NCBI GenBank assembly: GCA_900756945.1
Contig: CAAELZ010000079.1
Coordinates: forward strand, 1-31,090
Source of the DNA: an uncultured Collinsella sp.
GTDB lineage: Bacteria; Actinomycetota; Coriobacteriia; Coriobacteriales; Coriobacteriaceae
DNA length: 31,090 bases
Direction: 5' to 3'
A model generated the notes under the pieces. The model was not told the DNA's origin. It did not search any database and saw only the letters and a list, made by a program, of their open reading frames with translations. A program made the translations under genes and the position numbers. Below are positions 1-7,274 of this stretch, piece after piece (positions within the stretch are counted from its first letter, which is position 1; each line of letters starts with the position of its first letter).

Positions 1-30
1 GCCCGGTCCCGGCCGGAAGGACCACAGACG

Positions 31-1983
31 CTACAGGTTCTTGACACCCATCGCGCGCATGGCGTTCAGGATGGCGATGATCGCCACGCCTACGTCGCCA
101 AAGACGGCAAGCCACATATTGGCGATACCCAGCGCTGCCAGCACAAGGATCAGCAGCTTAATGCCCAGCGCAAAGATTATGTTCTGCCAAACAATCGACA
201 TGGTCTTGCGCGCCACGCGGATCGCGCGGGAAATGTTGGACGGCTTGTCGTCCATCAGCACCACGTCGGCGGCCTCGATCGCGGCGTCGGAGCCCATGGC
301 GCCCATGGCAATGCCCACATCGGCGCGCGTAAGCACAGGAGCGTCGTTGATACCGTCGCCGACAAAGGCGAGCTTGCCCTTGCCACTTTCGGCCGCGAGT
401 AGCGCCTCAACGCGCTCGACCTTGTCGCCCGGCAGGAGCTGCGCGTGGAACTCGTCGAGACCGAGTTGCTTGGCCACAGACGCTGCAACCTCCTCGCGGT
501 CGCCCGTGAGCATGACGGTGCGGTTGATACCGGCGGCATGCAGGTCGCGAATCGTTTGCTCCGCATCGGCCTTAACGGTGTCTGCAATCACGATGTGGCC
601 GGCGTACACGCCGTCAACGAGCACGTGGAGAATCGTGCCGACAACCTCACAGTCCGGTGCTTCAACGCCGGCCGCGGCGAGCATTTTGGCGTTGCCAACG
701 ACGACGTGCTTGCCGTCGATGGTTGCCGTCACGCCGTGGCCCGCGTCGTTGGCGGAGTCGCTCACGCGCTTGGGGTCGACCTCGCCCTGGTAGGCGTCGC
801 GCACGGACTGCGCGATGGGGTGATCGGAGAACGACTCAGCAAGGGCTGCGACTTCGAGCAGCGACTGCTCGGTATAGCCAGCCTCGGGGTGCACCGCGAC
901 GACTGAGAACGTGCCGTTGGTGAGGGTGCCCGTTTTGTCGAAGACGATGGTGTCCACGTCGGCGAGCGTCTCGAGGTAGTTGGAGCCCTTGATGAGAACG
1001 CCCAGCTTGGACGCGCCGCCGATGCCGCCAAAGAAACTCAACGGTACGCTGATCACGAGGGCGCACGGGCAGCTGACGACCAGGAAGGTCAGGCCGCGCA
1101 GGATCCAATCGGACCAAGCGCCAGTCACCAGGCCGCCGCCAAGCGCGAGCACCGCGGCAGCGCCAGTGACGGCGGGGGTGTAGACGCGGGCAAAGCGCGT
1201 GATGAAGTTCTCGGTGCGCGCCTTCTTTTCGCTGGCATTCTCCACGAGCTCCAGAACACGCGCGACGGTTGACTCGCCAAAGGGCTTGGTGGTGCGCACG
1301 TGGATGAGGCCCGTCATGTTGATGCAACCGCTGATGATATCGTCGCCGGTCTTGGCCGGGCGGGGGACCGACTCGCCCGTGAGTGTGGCGGTGTCGAGCT
1401 GGGTTTCGCCCTCGACGATGACGCCGTCGATAGGCACGCGCTCGCCGGGCTTGACCACGATCACGGTGCCGACGGCGATGTCATCGGGAAAGACCTGTTC
1501 GAGTGTGCCGTCGGCTTGCTCGACGTTAGCGTAGTCGGGCGCGATGTCCATCATGGCACTGATCGACTTGCGGCTCTTGCCCACGGCGTATGCCTGGAAC
1601 AACTCGCCGACCTGGTAGAACAGCATGACAGCGGCGCCTTCGGCCATGTGCGGGTCGGTGTCGGGGAAGAGCACCATGGCAAACGCGCCGATGGTCGCGA
1701 CGGCCATGAGGAAGCTCTCGTCGAAGGCCTTGCCGCGGCGGATGTTATTGAATGCCTTTTGCAGTACGTCGTAGCCGGCAATCAAAAACGGCACGAGGAA
1801 CAGCACAAAGCTGGCGTAGATGTTGCCGGGCTCCCCAAATGCGATAGCGAGGGCGCCGAGCTCGTCGAGGGCATAAACAACGGTAAAAATGCCCAGTGCT
1901 ACCAGGATGCGGTTGCGCTTATGCTCAAGGGACTCTTTCTTCTTGCGCTTCTTCTTTTTCTTCTTGGGATCGGCGGCTGCCAT
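31..1983 (-). CDS. P1B-type heavy-metal-translocating ATPase (Zn/Cd/Pb exporter, ZntA/CadA family), no N-terminal HMA domain
   Basis: The 650-residue protein is an ATP-driven inner-membrane metal efflux pump. It carries the actuator TGES (202-205), the metal-binding CPC in the membrane (305-307), the phosphorylation motif DKTGT (Asp349), the P1B SDHP motif (387-389) and GDGINDAP (542-549). The last helix has the D-x-G-V...LNAMR pattern (Asp630) typical of Zn/Cd/Pb pumps rather than Cu pumps. Family members usually start with one or more HMA domains; here the N terminus is only a lysine-rich tail (residues 7-16 almost all Lys/Arg). A separate HMA gene lies just upstream in the same operon. The ATG has a GGGAGG ribosome site and the gap before it contains a repressor operator (2005-2026). 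Function is secure at family level; the exact metal is inferred from the SmtB-type regulator. Confidence 0.95.
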   Translation of the reverse strand: MAAADPKKKKKKRKKKESLEHKRNRILVALGIFTVVYALDELGALAIAFGEPGNIYASFVLFLVPFLIAGYDVLQKAFNNIRRGKAFDESFLMAVATIGAFAMVLFPDTDPHMAEGAAVMLFYQVGELFQAYAVGKSRKSISAMMDIAPDYANVEQADGTLEQVFPDDIAVGTVIVVKPGERVPIDGVIVEGETQLDTATLTGESVPRPAKTGDDIISGCINMTGLIHVRTTKPFGESTVARVLELVENASEKKARTENFITRFARVYTPAVTGAAAVLALGGGLVTGAWSDWILRGLTFLVVSCPCALVISVPLSFFGGIGGASKLGVLIKGSNYLETLADVDTIVFDKTGTLTNGTFSVVAVHPEAGYTEQSLLEVAALAESFSDHPIAQSVRDAYQGEVDPKRVSDSANDAGHGVTATIDGKHVVVGNAKMLAAAGVEAPDCEVVGTILHVLVDGVYAGHIVIADTVKADAEQTIRDLHAAGINRTVMLTGDREEVAASVAKQLGLDEFHAQLLPGDKVERVEALLAAESGKGKLAFVGDGINDAPVLTRADVGIAMGAMGSDAAIEAADVVLMDDKPSNISRAIRVARKTMSIVWQNIIFALGIKLLILVLAALGIANMWLAVFGDVGVAIIAILNAMRAMGVKNL

Positions 1984-2004
1984 GATTCAAACCTCCCATT
2001 TGAG

Positions 2005-2026
2005 TGTATGAACACTTGCTCATATA
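2005..2026 (-). promoter_or_regulatory. Internal SmtB/ArsR-type operator ahead of the efflux ATPase gene
   Basis: The 22 bases share TATGAACA and GCTCATATA with each arm of the repeat ahead of the regulator gene (17 of 22 positions identical). The site lies between the HMA gene and the ATPase gene, about 22-43 bases upstream of the ATPase ATG. This suggests the pump has its own regulated promoter in addition to the operon promoter. No clear -35 box was identified here. Confidence 0.6.
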
Positions 2027-2082
2027 ATTTCGCGAGCAAAGGCCGCGGCAAGCGCGGCCTCGCAGGTCAACGTATGCGCGGG

Positions 2083-2301
2083 TTAGAGAATGATCTCGCA
2101 GTCCGGCTCGGCGTCGGCGGTGAACTCAACGACGCGGTCCAGGACCTCGTCGAACTTGGCGTCGTCGGCCTCGAGCGTCAGCTTCTGGGTCATAAAGTTG
2201 ACCGAAACGGACTTGACGCCCTCGAGCTTGGCAAGTTCGTCCTGAAGCTCGCGCGCGCAGTTGGCGCAATCGATCTCGTCGAGCTTAAACTGCTTTTTCA
2301 T
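2083..2301 (-). CDS. Stand-alone HMA-domain heavy-metal-binding protein
   Basis: This is a 72-residue single-domain protein of the heavy-metal-associated (ferredoxin-like) fold. It starts MKKQFKLDEIDCANCA, giving a C-x-x-C metal site (Cys12, Cys15). The rest follows the HMA pattern: LAKLEGVKSVSVNF, then LTLEAD, then an acidic C-terminal strand. It is probably a cytosolic metal chaperone or the detached regulatory metal-binding domain of the ATPase encoded 99 bases downstream, which lacks one. The acidic DCE near the C terminus may contribute a further ligand. A GGAAAGGA ribosome site precedes the ATG. It sits between the repressor gene and the pump gene, all on the minus strand. Confidence 0.9.
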   Translation of the reverse strand: MKKQFKLDEIDCANCARELQDELAKLEGVKSVSVNFMTQKLTLEADDAKFDEVLDRVVEFTADAEPDCEIIL

Positions 2302-2364
2302 GGTGGGTTCCTTTCCCTGTGTTAGCGGTCTGGGTGCCGGCCGCGCTGATACCGTGGGTGATTG

Positions 2365-2730
2365 CTATTCGCAGATATGGCTCATGCCCTGGTTAAGCAT
2401 GGTGTAGACGTGATCGTCGGCGAGCGAGTAGAGAATGTTGCGGCCGTCGCGGCGGAACTTGACCAGGTGCGACTGCTTAAGCGTGCGCAGCTGGTGCGAC
2501 ACCGCAGACTGCGAGGTCGCGGTCGCTTCGGCGATGTCAGCCACGCAGAGCTCGCGACCCATGAGGGCATAGAGAATCTTGATGCGTGTGGTGTCGCTGA
2601 AGACCTTGAACAGGTCGGCCAGGTCGTACAACAGCTCCTCGTCGGGAAGGTCCTCGGGCGAGCAGGTGGTGGGGACGATCGGCTCGGTGGCCTCGATGCC
2701 AGTCTTTGTTTCATCAGCGTGGCTGCTCAT
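2365..2730 (-). CDS. ArsR/SmtB-family zinc-responsive transcriptional repressor
   Basis: The 121-residue protein has a winged helix with an ELCVADIAEA helix and the recognition helix SQSAVSHQLRTLKQ, followed by a wing RRDGRNILYSL. Its last 17 residues carry D-x-H-(10 residues)-H-x-x-E (Asp105, His107, His118, Glu121). This is the alpha-5 zinc site of SmtB and, with a final His, of CzrA, almost at SmtB numbering. The CadC-type ELCVCD metal site is incomplete because the second Cys is Ala, so zinc is the better-supported effector. It is expected to release DNA when metal binds and derepress the pump operon. It is the first gene of the operon and its promoter is embedded in its own operators. 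Confidence 0.93.
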   Translation of the reverse strand: MSSHADETKTGIEATEPIVPTTCSPEDLPDEELLYDLADLFKVFSDTTRIKILYALMGRELCVADIAEATATSQSAVSHQLRTLKQSHLVKFRRDGRNILYSLADDHVYTMLNQGMSHICE

Positions 2731-2743
2731 TGCAATATCCTTT

Positions 2744-2804
2744 CATATGAACATGCGCTCATATAAATTACTTCCGATTATATGAGCGCATGTTCATATG
2801 TCAA
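2744..2804 (-). promoter_or_regulatory. Metal-efflux operon promoter with paired operators (22-bp perfect inverted repeat)
   Basis: Bases 2744-2765 and 2779-2800 are exact reverse complements over 22 bp with a 13-bp spacer. Each arm is itself an imperfect palindrome with outer ATATGA...TCATAT, as expected for an ArsR-family dimer site. Reading the minus strand, TTGACA (2799-2804) and TATAAT (2777-2782) are a perfect sigma-70 pair with a 16-bp spacer. The upstream operator fills that spacer, and the second operator covers the region just after the transcription start. This layout predicts tight repression by the SmtB-like protein. Confidence 0.9.
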
Positions 2805-2883
2805 TACAATTTACGTTAACTTCGATGACTGCTTGCCGCCTCGGCGATTTTCTGCGGGTTGGGAGACATCGACGCAATGCTCG

Positions 2884-2911
2884 CCAACATATTTCGAGAT
2901 GTTCGGCCAGC
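2884..2911 (+). repeat. Dispersed short repeat, copy 1 (TYFEMFGQ-type)
   Basis: This 28-base copy matches the reverse complement of the copy at 4704-4732 at 25 of 28 positions. Read in the plus strand it would encode T-Y-F-E-M-F-G-Q. It is inverted relative to the other two copies. No gene can be assigned to it. Confidence 0.7.
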
Positions 2912-3071
2912 ATGCTAAGAAAGCCACCTTGAGAAGCATTAGAACTGTTCATATTTGTACTTTATCGTGTTAAATACCGCGAGAATCAGTTCTTCCTCTA
3001 CGGGAGTTCCTGCAGAATCAGTTTTATCTAAAGTTATATTGAGCATTGCTGCAGCCAATCTGGCACATCGG

Positions 3072-3100
3072 TGGCCGAATAAGTCGAAAAATGTAGGTGG
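3072..3100 (-). repeat. Dispersed short repeat, copy 2 (TFFDLFGH-type)
   Basis: The copy is identical to 4704-4732 at 27 of 29 positions and in the same orientation. It lies 20 bases beyond the stop of the nuclease-like gene. Its minus-strand reading is P-P-T-F-F-D-L-F-G-H. Confidence 0.75.
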
Positions 3101-3119
3101 ACATCCGCAGAGATCGCCT

Positions 3120-4328
3120 TTAGAAGAGCGAATTCTCAATTAGATCAATAATCGTGTCGTCTTCCGTGCGGTTTTCATCGATTTTTGCGAACATGTCGCA
3201 TTCCCAAGGCCCATTGATTTCCTCAGCAAGGGCCCCGACGTGTTGCATGTCGTCGGGTTCTGGCACATCGTTGATGCTCGGGTCATCAGCTTGCGGATAT
3301 TGGCTTGCAATTTCGCGCTTGGCGGCCTCTTCTTCTTTGAGTGTCTCCAGGACGCGGCGACCGTATTCGAAGTAGCGCCGCAAGACAAATTGACGAAGAG
3401 TTTCTTGCAGGATGGCGAAGTTATCCGGGAGTCGACCGGGCCATATCTTCTCGCGAATGCGAATCGCTTCCATGACCCGCCTAAAAGCGGACTGCTTGAA
3501 AAACGAATGACGACTAACTGTGATAACGGCATATCCCATGTTTCGCAGCGTGTTTCGGCGTTCCTCGTCAATTGATTGCTGTTCGGGCTCGTCGTGGTAA
3601 AAGCCGTTGTATTCGATATCGGTCATCGAATTTTCGAGCAGCGCGTCGAGGTAGAAAACCGTCCGTCGCGTTAGGGCGGCGTATCTTTTGGGGACTGGGA
3701 TCGGATAGTCCGTTTTGATAACGCGTATGGCTAAGCCACCCATTGACTTGGGCATTGTCAGCATCATGACAAACGCCGTTTCGAGTGGGGAGCGACAGCC
3801 TTCGCGTACATAAGAAAGTGCCTTAAGTGCTTTATTAGATCCACGATACCCCGATGCCTCTGAAAAGAAGGCTCTGAGCTCTTCAACGCTGGTTAGGGCT
3901 GGGCGCTCGCGATATTGAGTTTCGTCGGACGTTCCAAGCGCGTAGGAGCCGCAGATTTCAAAGTAATACTCAACGAGCTCCGAAAGGTTGAGGTCGGCTG
4001 CTGCTTCTAACGCGCACAGCTTGATATCGACGATGTAGACGTTCGGCTCGAGTTCTAGGTAGCTTTCTGCATCAAACGTATAGCGCGTGCAGTGGCAGAT
4101 GCAGCCCTTGCGGTGCCTTTTGGCATTATTGGAAAACGTCAGCACATGGATGCTTTCAGAATCGACATTCTTTCTGTTGAGCCATGCTCGCGCCGCTTCC
4201 AGGTTGGACGTGGTCGGCGCAGACACCTTGATCTTTTCCATAGATATGGGATCGGTCGCGTGGCTTGCGAGCGAGTTGACTGTTTGGTATACAGCGCGTG
4301 CCGTGGTATGTGACAGAACGATTCCCAT
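3120..4328 (-). CDS. Vsr/DUF559-like PD-(D/E)XK nuclease-fold protein, paralogue A
   Basis: The protein is about 402 residues if it starts at MGIVLSHTTA. The C-terminal part resembles Vsr/DUF559 nuclease-fold domains. It has a beta-hairpin Asp (Asp228 in FYLDALLEN), then IEYNG with Glu239, then a D-x-x-R helix (DEERRNTLRNMGY, from Asp254) and a final strand AVITVS. The middle has CRSPLETAFVMML...GG, a segment I associate with Coriobacteriia solo nuclease-like proteins, and an EICGSYAL helix. The gene at 12780-13829 is a diverged paralogue. The frame stays open upstream to 4598, but the LSHTTA start, seen in AbiEi-like N termini, fits the family better; no strong ribosome site supports either start. 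GC is visibly lower than its neighbours. Role unknown; a defence or DNA-processing function is only an inference. Confidence 0.7.
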   Translation of the reverse strand: MGIVLSHTTARAVYQTVNSLASHATDPISMEKIKVSAPTTSNLEAARAWLNRKNVDSESIHVLTFSNNAKRHRKGCICHCTRYTFDAESYLELEPNVYIVDIKLCALEAAADLNLSELVEYYFEICGSYALGTSDETQYRERPALTSVEELRAFFSEASGYRGSNKALKALSYVREGCRSPLETAFVMMLTMPKSMGGLAIRVIKTDYPIPVPKRYAALTRRTVFYLDALLENSMTDIEYNGFYHDEPEQQSIDEERRNTLRNMGYAVITVSRHSFFKQSAFRRVMEAIRIREKIWPGRLPDNFAILQETLRQFVLRRYFEYGRRVLETLKEEEAAKREIASQYPQADDPSINDVPEPDDMQHVGALAEEINGPWECDMFAKIDENRTEDDTIIDLIENSLF

Positions 4329-4780
4329 ACGCGCATGATGGCATAGCGGACGCCATATACGCTCGAAACTTCGGGCAACGGTATTGGGGCGCGGCTTATC
4401 TTCTGCGAACGGTGGGTTTTTGAGCTGTCGTATTGAGGGGGGGCAGCTTCGGCTGGGGAGGTTTCTGTCGGCTGCCCCATTTTGGTGAACTTTAGTTGCG
4501 GATTCGTAGCTTCTAAGCGTTTTTGCCGACCGCTCAGATGCCTCACCAACATAATTTGAGTTATTCGGCCTTATCCTATACGAATGGTGCGATCGCAACG
4601 TCCTATTCGAATTGATTCAGGTAGATTTATAGGGCTTGGTTGCGAAATTGGGGCGACTATAGCGCTCGATTGCGGTTCAAGGGGCCTTGACTAGTGGTTC
4701 AGCTGGCCGAACAACTCGAAAAATGTAGGTGGGCCAACCTGCCGACTATGTGAAGCACGCGAATTTGCTCGTTTTGATGC
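4329..4780. other. Intergenic region upstream of the nuclease-like gene
   Basis: This holds the likely promoter area of the minus-strand nuclease-like gene and the third copy of the short repeat. The part up to 4598 is open in the same frame as the gene, but it has no recognisable domain and contains a run of seven G, so I treat it as non-coding. No confident promoter was identified. Confidence 0.45.
4704..4732 (-). repeat. Dispersed short repeat, copy 3 (TFFELFGQ-type)
   Basis: This is the third copy, 376 bases upstream of the assigned nuclease-like start. The minus-strand reading is G-P-P-T-F-F-E-L-F-G-Q-L-N-H-stop, preceded by a 26-codon open frame with no start codon. With copy 2 it forms 29-bp direct repeats bracketing the nuclease-like gene. 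Confidence 0.75.
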
Positions 4781-4816
4781 AAACTAGGGTGCAGCCATAA
4801 GACTGCGCCCTAGTTT
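4781..4816 (-). terminator. Hairpin downstream of the exonuclease gene
   Basis: Arms AAACTAGGGTGCAG and CTGCGCCCTAGTTT pair over 14 positions with one mismatch and an 8-base loop. It lies 66 bases beyond the exonuclease stop on the minus strand. The T tract is short (TTT), so termination strength is uncertain. Confidence 0.55.
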
Positions 4817-4881
4817 ACTGCGTGCCGGTGCGTCCAGACGGATTGCACTGTGCCTGGCAGGCGCTCCCGCAGATGGATCGG

Positions 4882-5850
4882 TTATTTCGCAAACAGGTTC
4901 TTGAGGTTGAACTCGGCTTGGACGGTGCGGAGCATGAGATCGGTGTCGTCCAGGCCCAGATGCTGCTCGTTGGCGTCGGCGGCGAGGGTTCCACGGCGGC
5001 GTGCCCAGTTCTCGAGCGCGGCGGGGGCGGACTCGCGGGGGAGCGAGCGGACGTCGGCATCCAGACTGCGGCAGATCTGGCGCGAGTCAATGACGATGAT
5101 CTTGCCGGCGCGGCGTGCCTCGGCGTAGCCGTCCAGGTGAATCTTGAACCAGCTGTCCTCAAACGCGGCGTTGTGTGCCATGTACGGGTACTTCTTCATA
5201 AGCTTGAGCAGCTGCTTTTGCAGCTCCTTGTTCTCGCGGAAGGGCGTTTTGCCGTCGATGTCGTCCCAGGTAATGTGGTGGATATTCGACAGCGGCACAT
5301 CCTCGCCGCGGTAGATGTCGGGCAGGCCACAGTAGTGCGCCTCGGCGTCGTGCGGGATGGCGTCGCTGGTGAGTTCCATGATCTCCCAGCCGACGTTGAT
5401 GATATAGCCGCGCTCGGGTGCACGGCCGGTGGTCTCGATGTCGATACCGAGCACGGTGCCCTGGATGGGCTTGCGGGCGTAGGCCACGCCGAGCGCGTCG
5501 CGGTCGCCGCGGATTTCGCGCATAACGGACGCGGCGGTGCGCTTTTGCATCTTGCCGATGGCGGCGCAGGTGTCGGCATCGGACAGGCCGCGCGAGAGCG
5601 TCGCGGGCGTCACGTTGCGCAGACGCGCCTCGCCAATCTGGTCGCACAGGTCGCGGTTGCGGTCGGCCAGGTCGCGCACGGTGGCAAAGTCGAAGCCGGG
5701 GTCGCCCTCGGCGGTAAAGTACTCGGTCTCGAGCACCTTGAGGGCCTCCTCGCCCTTCTGGCGCTCGGACTCCATGGCGCCGTGGTCGCCGTAGATAAAC
5801 ATGGGGATAAACGGCTGGCGCTCGTATTCGAGTGCTTGCGATACGTTCAT
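4882..5850 (-). CDS. DEDDh 3'-5' exonuclease (DnaQ-like)
   Basis: The 322-residue protein has a DnaQ/RNase T fold in its C-terminal 190 residues. Exo I is GIDIETTG (Asp137, Glu139), Exo II is HNAAFEDSW (Asp232), and Exo III is HLGLDDTD (His297, Asp302). All four acidic ligands and the DEDDh histidine are present, so it should be an active two-metal 3'-5' exonuclease on DNA or RNA ends. The first 130 residues are a charged, largely helical extension that I do not recognise; it makes the protein longer than a minimal DnaQ domain. A clear AAGGAG site precedes the ATG. It is divergent from the metal exporter gene at 6022 and could be a repair or proofreading-type enzyme; substrate is unknown. Confidence 0.88.
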   Translation of the reverse strand: MNVSQALEYERQPFIPMFIYGDHGAMESERQKGEEALKVLETEYFTAEGDPGFDFATVRDLADRNRDLCDQIGEARLRNVTPATLSRGLSDADTCAAIGKMQKRTAASVMREIRGDRDALGVAYARKPIQGTVLGIDIETTGRAPERGYIINVGWEIMELTSDAIPHDAEAHYCGLPDIYRGEDVPLSNIHHITWDDIDGKTPFRENKELQKQLLKLMKKYPYMAHNAAFEDSWFKIHLDGYAEARRAGKIIVIDSRQICRSLDADVRSLPRESAPAALENWARRRGTLAADANEQHLGLDDTDLMLRTVQAEFNLKNLFAK

Positions 5851-5910
5851 ATGCTACTCCTTGGACGGGCCGCGTTGTGCGGCTCGAGGTTACTGAGTTA
5901 TGGCGAGATG

Positions 5911-5932
5911 ATAGTTTGCCATAGGCAACTAT
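5911..5932. promoter_or_regulatory. Palindromic operator upstream of the metal exporter (MntR/DtxR-like)
   Basis: Arms ATAGTTTGCC and GGCAACTAT are complementary apart from one extra T. The core TTTGCC-ATA-GGCAA resembles MntR-type sites of Firmicutes. It abuts the -35 box of the exporter promoter, a position suited to metal-dependent control. The regulator is not in this window. Confidence 0.5.
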
Positions 5933-5959
5933 TGGCACCGCGCCCGGGACAACTACAAT
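5932..5959 (+). promoter_or_regulatory. Sigma-70 promoter of the metal exporter gene
   Basis: TTGGCA (5932-5937) and TACAAT (5954-5959) are separated by 16 bases and lie about 60 bases before the start codon. The -35 box overlaps the last base of the palindrome at 5911-5932. Confidence 0.6.
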
Positions 5960-6021
5960 ACCCTAGTTGACCGCTAGGACTTTTACAATGCTGCCGAAAG
6001 ACACGAAAGGTTCCGTCCGTC

Positions 6022-7110
6022 ATGGATTTACTGATTGATATTCTGCTCGACGCCGGCAAGGACACGCTGTCGCTGGTGCCGTTTTTGTTGGTGACGTATC
6101 TTGCTCTCGAGACACTTGAGCACGTTGCGGGCGACCGCGTCAACGGCGCTATCAAGCGCGCCGGCGCTGCGGGTCCCGTGGTTGGCTCGCTGCTGGGCAT
6201 GGTGCCGCAGTGCGGATTTTCGGCCATGGCAGCAACGCTGTACGCCGGCCGTGTCGTGACCTTGGGCACGTTGGTGGCGGTGTTCCTTTCGACCTCCGAT
6301 GAGATGCTGCCGCTGTTGCTTGCCGAGCAGGTTCCCGTGCAGACTATGGCGATGCTTTTGGCTTCGAAAGCGCTGATCGCACTGGTCACGGGTTTTATCG
6401 TGGACGCTGCCATTCGCGGCCTGCGCCGTAACGCCCGCGCGCACGCGGCGATTCGCCGTACCGTGCTGGGAACCGCGGCCAACCCGGCCCACGTGAACTG
6501 CGCGCACGACGACCACAGCGGCGGTGACATCATCGACGAGGTGGCCGAGGCAGGCGTGAGCGCCGACCACATCCACGAGCTGTGCGAGCGCGACCATTGC
6601 GGTTGTGATGAAGACGAGGACGAGCACGAACACGGACATGGCCACGATCACGGTCATGAGGGCGAACATGAACACCATGATGGTCACGGTCACTCTCACT
6701 CCCACGAAGGGACGCCTGTCCTGTCGATCATCCGCAGTGCGATCTCGCACACCGTGCAGGTCTCGGTATTCATTTTTCTGGTGACGCTGATTCTGGTCGC
6801 CGTGCTCGAGACGTTCGGCGAGTCCGCGATCGAGCAGTTCCTGCGCGGCAACGAGACACTCGCTGTCCTGGGTTCGGCGCTTGTCGGGCTGATTCCCAAT
6901 TGCTCGGCGAGCGTGGTCATTACACAGCTGTATCTGGAAGGCGCGCTGCAACTGGCGCCGATGCTCGCCGGCACGCTCATTTCCGCCGGCGTGGGTTATC
7001 TGGTGCTGTTCCGCACCAACCGCAGCGCCCGCGAAAATGCCGTGTTCCTGATCATGATGTACGTCATCGGCGCTGGCTGGGGCCTCATCCTCTCCGCCGT
7101 TGGCCTCTAA
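6022..7110 (+). CDS. ArsP_2-type putative ten-TM heavy-metal exporter (putative manganese/arsenic efflux protein)
   Basis: The 362-residue membrane protein has two homologous halves. The first contains GSLLGMVPQCGFSAMAATLYAGR and the second ALVGLIPNCSASVVITQLY; each P-x-C-x-x-S/A turn lies in a hydrophobic helix. This is the signature of the ArsP_2 family (Pfam 'putative, 10TM heavy-metal exporter'). The halves are joined by a cytosol-sized loop of which residues about 201-233 are almost entirely His, Gly, Glu and Asp, a likely metal-binding sensor or buffer. Manganese has been proposed as substrate for relatives; the substrate here is unproven. A palindrome and promoter lie upstream and a strong hairpin follows the stop. 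The ATG follows an AAAGG site about 11 bases upstream. Confidence 0.85.
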   Translation: MDLLIDILLDAGKDTLSLVPFLLVTYLALETLEHVAGDRVNGAIKRAGAAGPVVGSLLGMVPQCGFSAMAATLYAGRVVTLGTLVAVFLSTSDEMLPLLLAEQVPVQTMAMLLASKALIALVTGFIVDAAIRGLRRNARAHAAIRRTVLGTAANPAHVNCAHDDHSGGDIIDEVAEAGVSADHIHELCERDHCGCDEDEDEHEHGHGHDHGHEGEHEHHDGHGHSHSHEGTPVLSIIRSAISHTVQVSVFIFLVTLILVAVLETFGESAIEQFLRGNETLAVLGSALVGLIPNCSASVVITQLYLEGALQLAPMLAGTLISAGVGYLVLFRTNRSARENAVFLIMMYVIGAGWGLILSAVGL

Positions 7111-7118
7111 GTAGGCCT

Positions 7119-7196
7119 AAAAAATGGGCTTCAAATAGCCATGCTCAGCGCCTGCGCAATGCGGCGACGCATGGCATTTTGAAGCCCGTTTTTTGT
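7119..7196 (+). terminator. Long hairpin terminator after the metal exporter gene
   Basis: Arms TGGGCTTCAAA...GCCATGC and GCATGGC...TTTGAAGCCC pair with a small internal loop. The hairpin is flanked by an A run and followed by TTTTTT. The A/T flanks on both sides would also allow termination on the minus strand. Confidence 0.8.
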
Positions 7197-7236
7197 TGAG
7201 CCATGGATTCCGAGCGCTCACACCGCTCAAAACAAA

Positions 7237-7272
7237 AAGGTAGATTTTAGGCATGTCTCAAAAATCTACCTT
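7237..7272 (-). terminator. Intrinsic terminator of the DUF308-YaiI operon
   Basis: Arms AAGGTAGATTTT and AAAATCTACCTT are perfectly complementary over 12 bp. On the minus strand the hairpin starts three bases past the YaiI-family stop codon and is followed by TTTGTTTTG. Confidence 0.85.
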
Positions 7273-7274
7273 GG

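Larger units (their letters stand above)
2805..3119. other. Lower-GC intergenic stretch with repeat copies
   Basis: The 315 bases between the metal operon promoter and the nuclease-like gene are less GC-rich than the surroundings. No convincing gene is present. The short open frames here lack ribosome sites or overlap other features. It holds two copies, in opposite orientation, of the repeat annotated at 2884-2911 and 3072-3100. Confidence 0.6.

Noticed and set aside
1300..2325. Long plus-strand open frame opposite the efflux ATPase and HMA genes
   Set aside because: It mirrors the codon structure of two clear minus-strand genes and has no family motifs; a typical GC-rich antisense artefact.
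2782..3139. Short frames containing the repeat peptide (63 and 66 codons)
   Set aside because: One starts inside the operator, the other starts with TTG inside the nuclease-like gene; neither has a ribosome site. The peptide similarity is kept as a finding about the repeat.
4822..5970. 382-codon plus-strand frame opposite the exonuclease gene
   Set aside because: The exonuclease on the other strand has all catalytic motifs; this frame has none and runs through the intergenic region.
5960..6021. Manganese (yybP-ykoY) riboswitch ahead of the metal exporter
   Set aside because: The leader from the predicted promoter is only about 55 bases and shows none of the conserved junction sequences.
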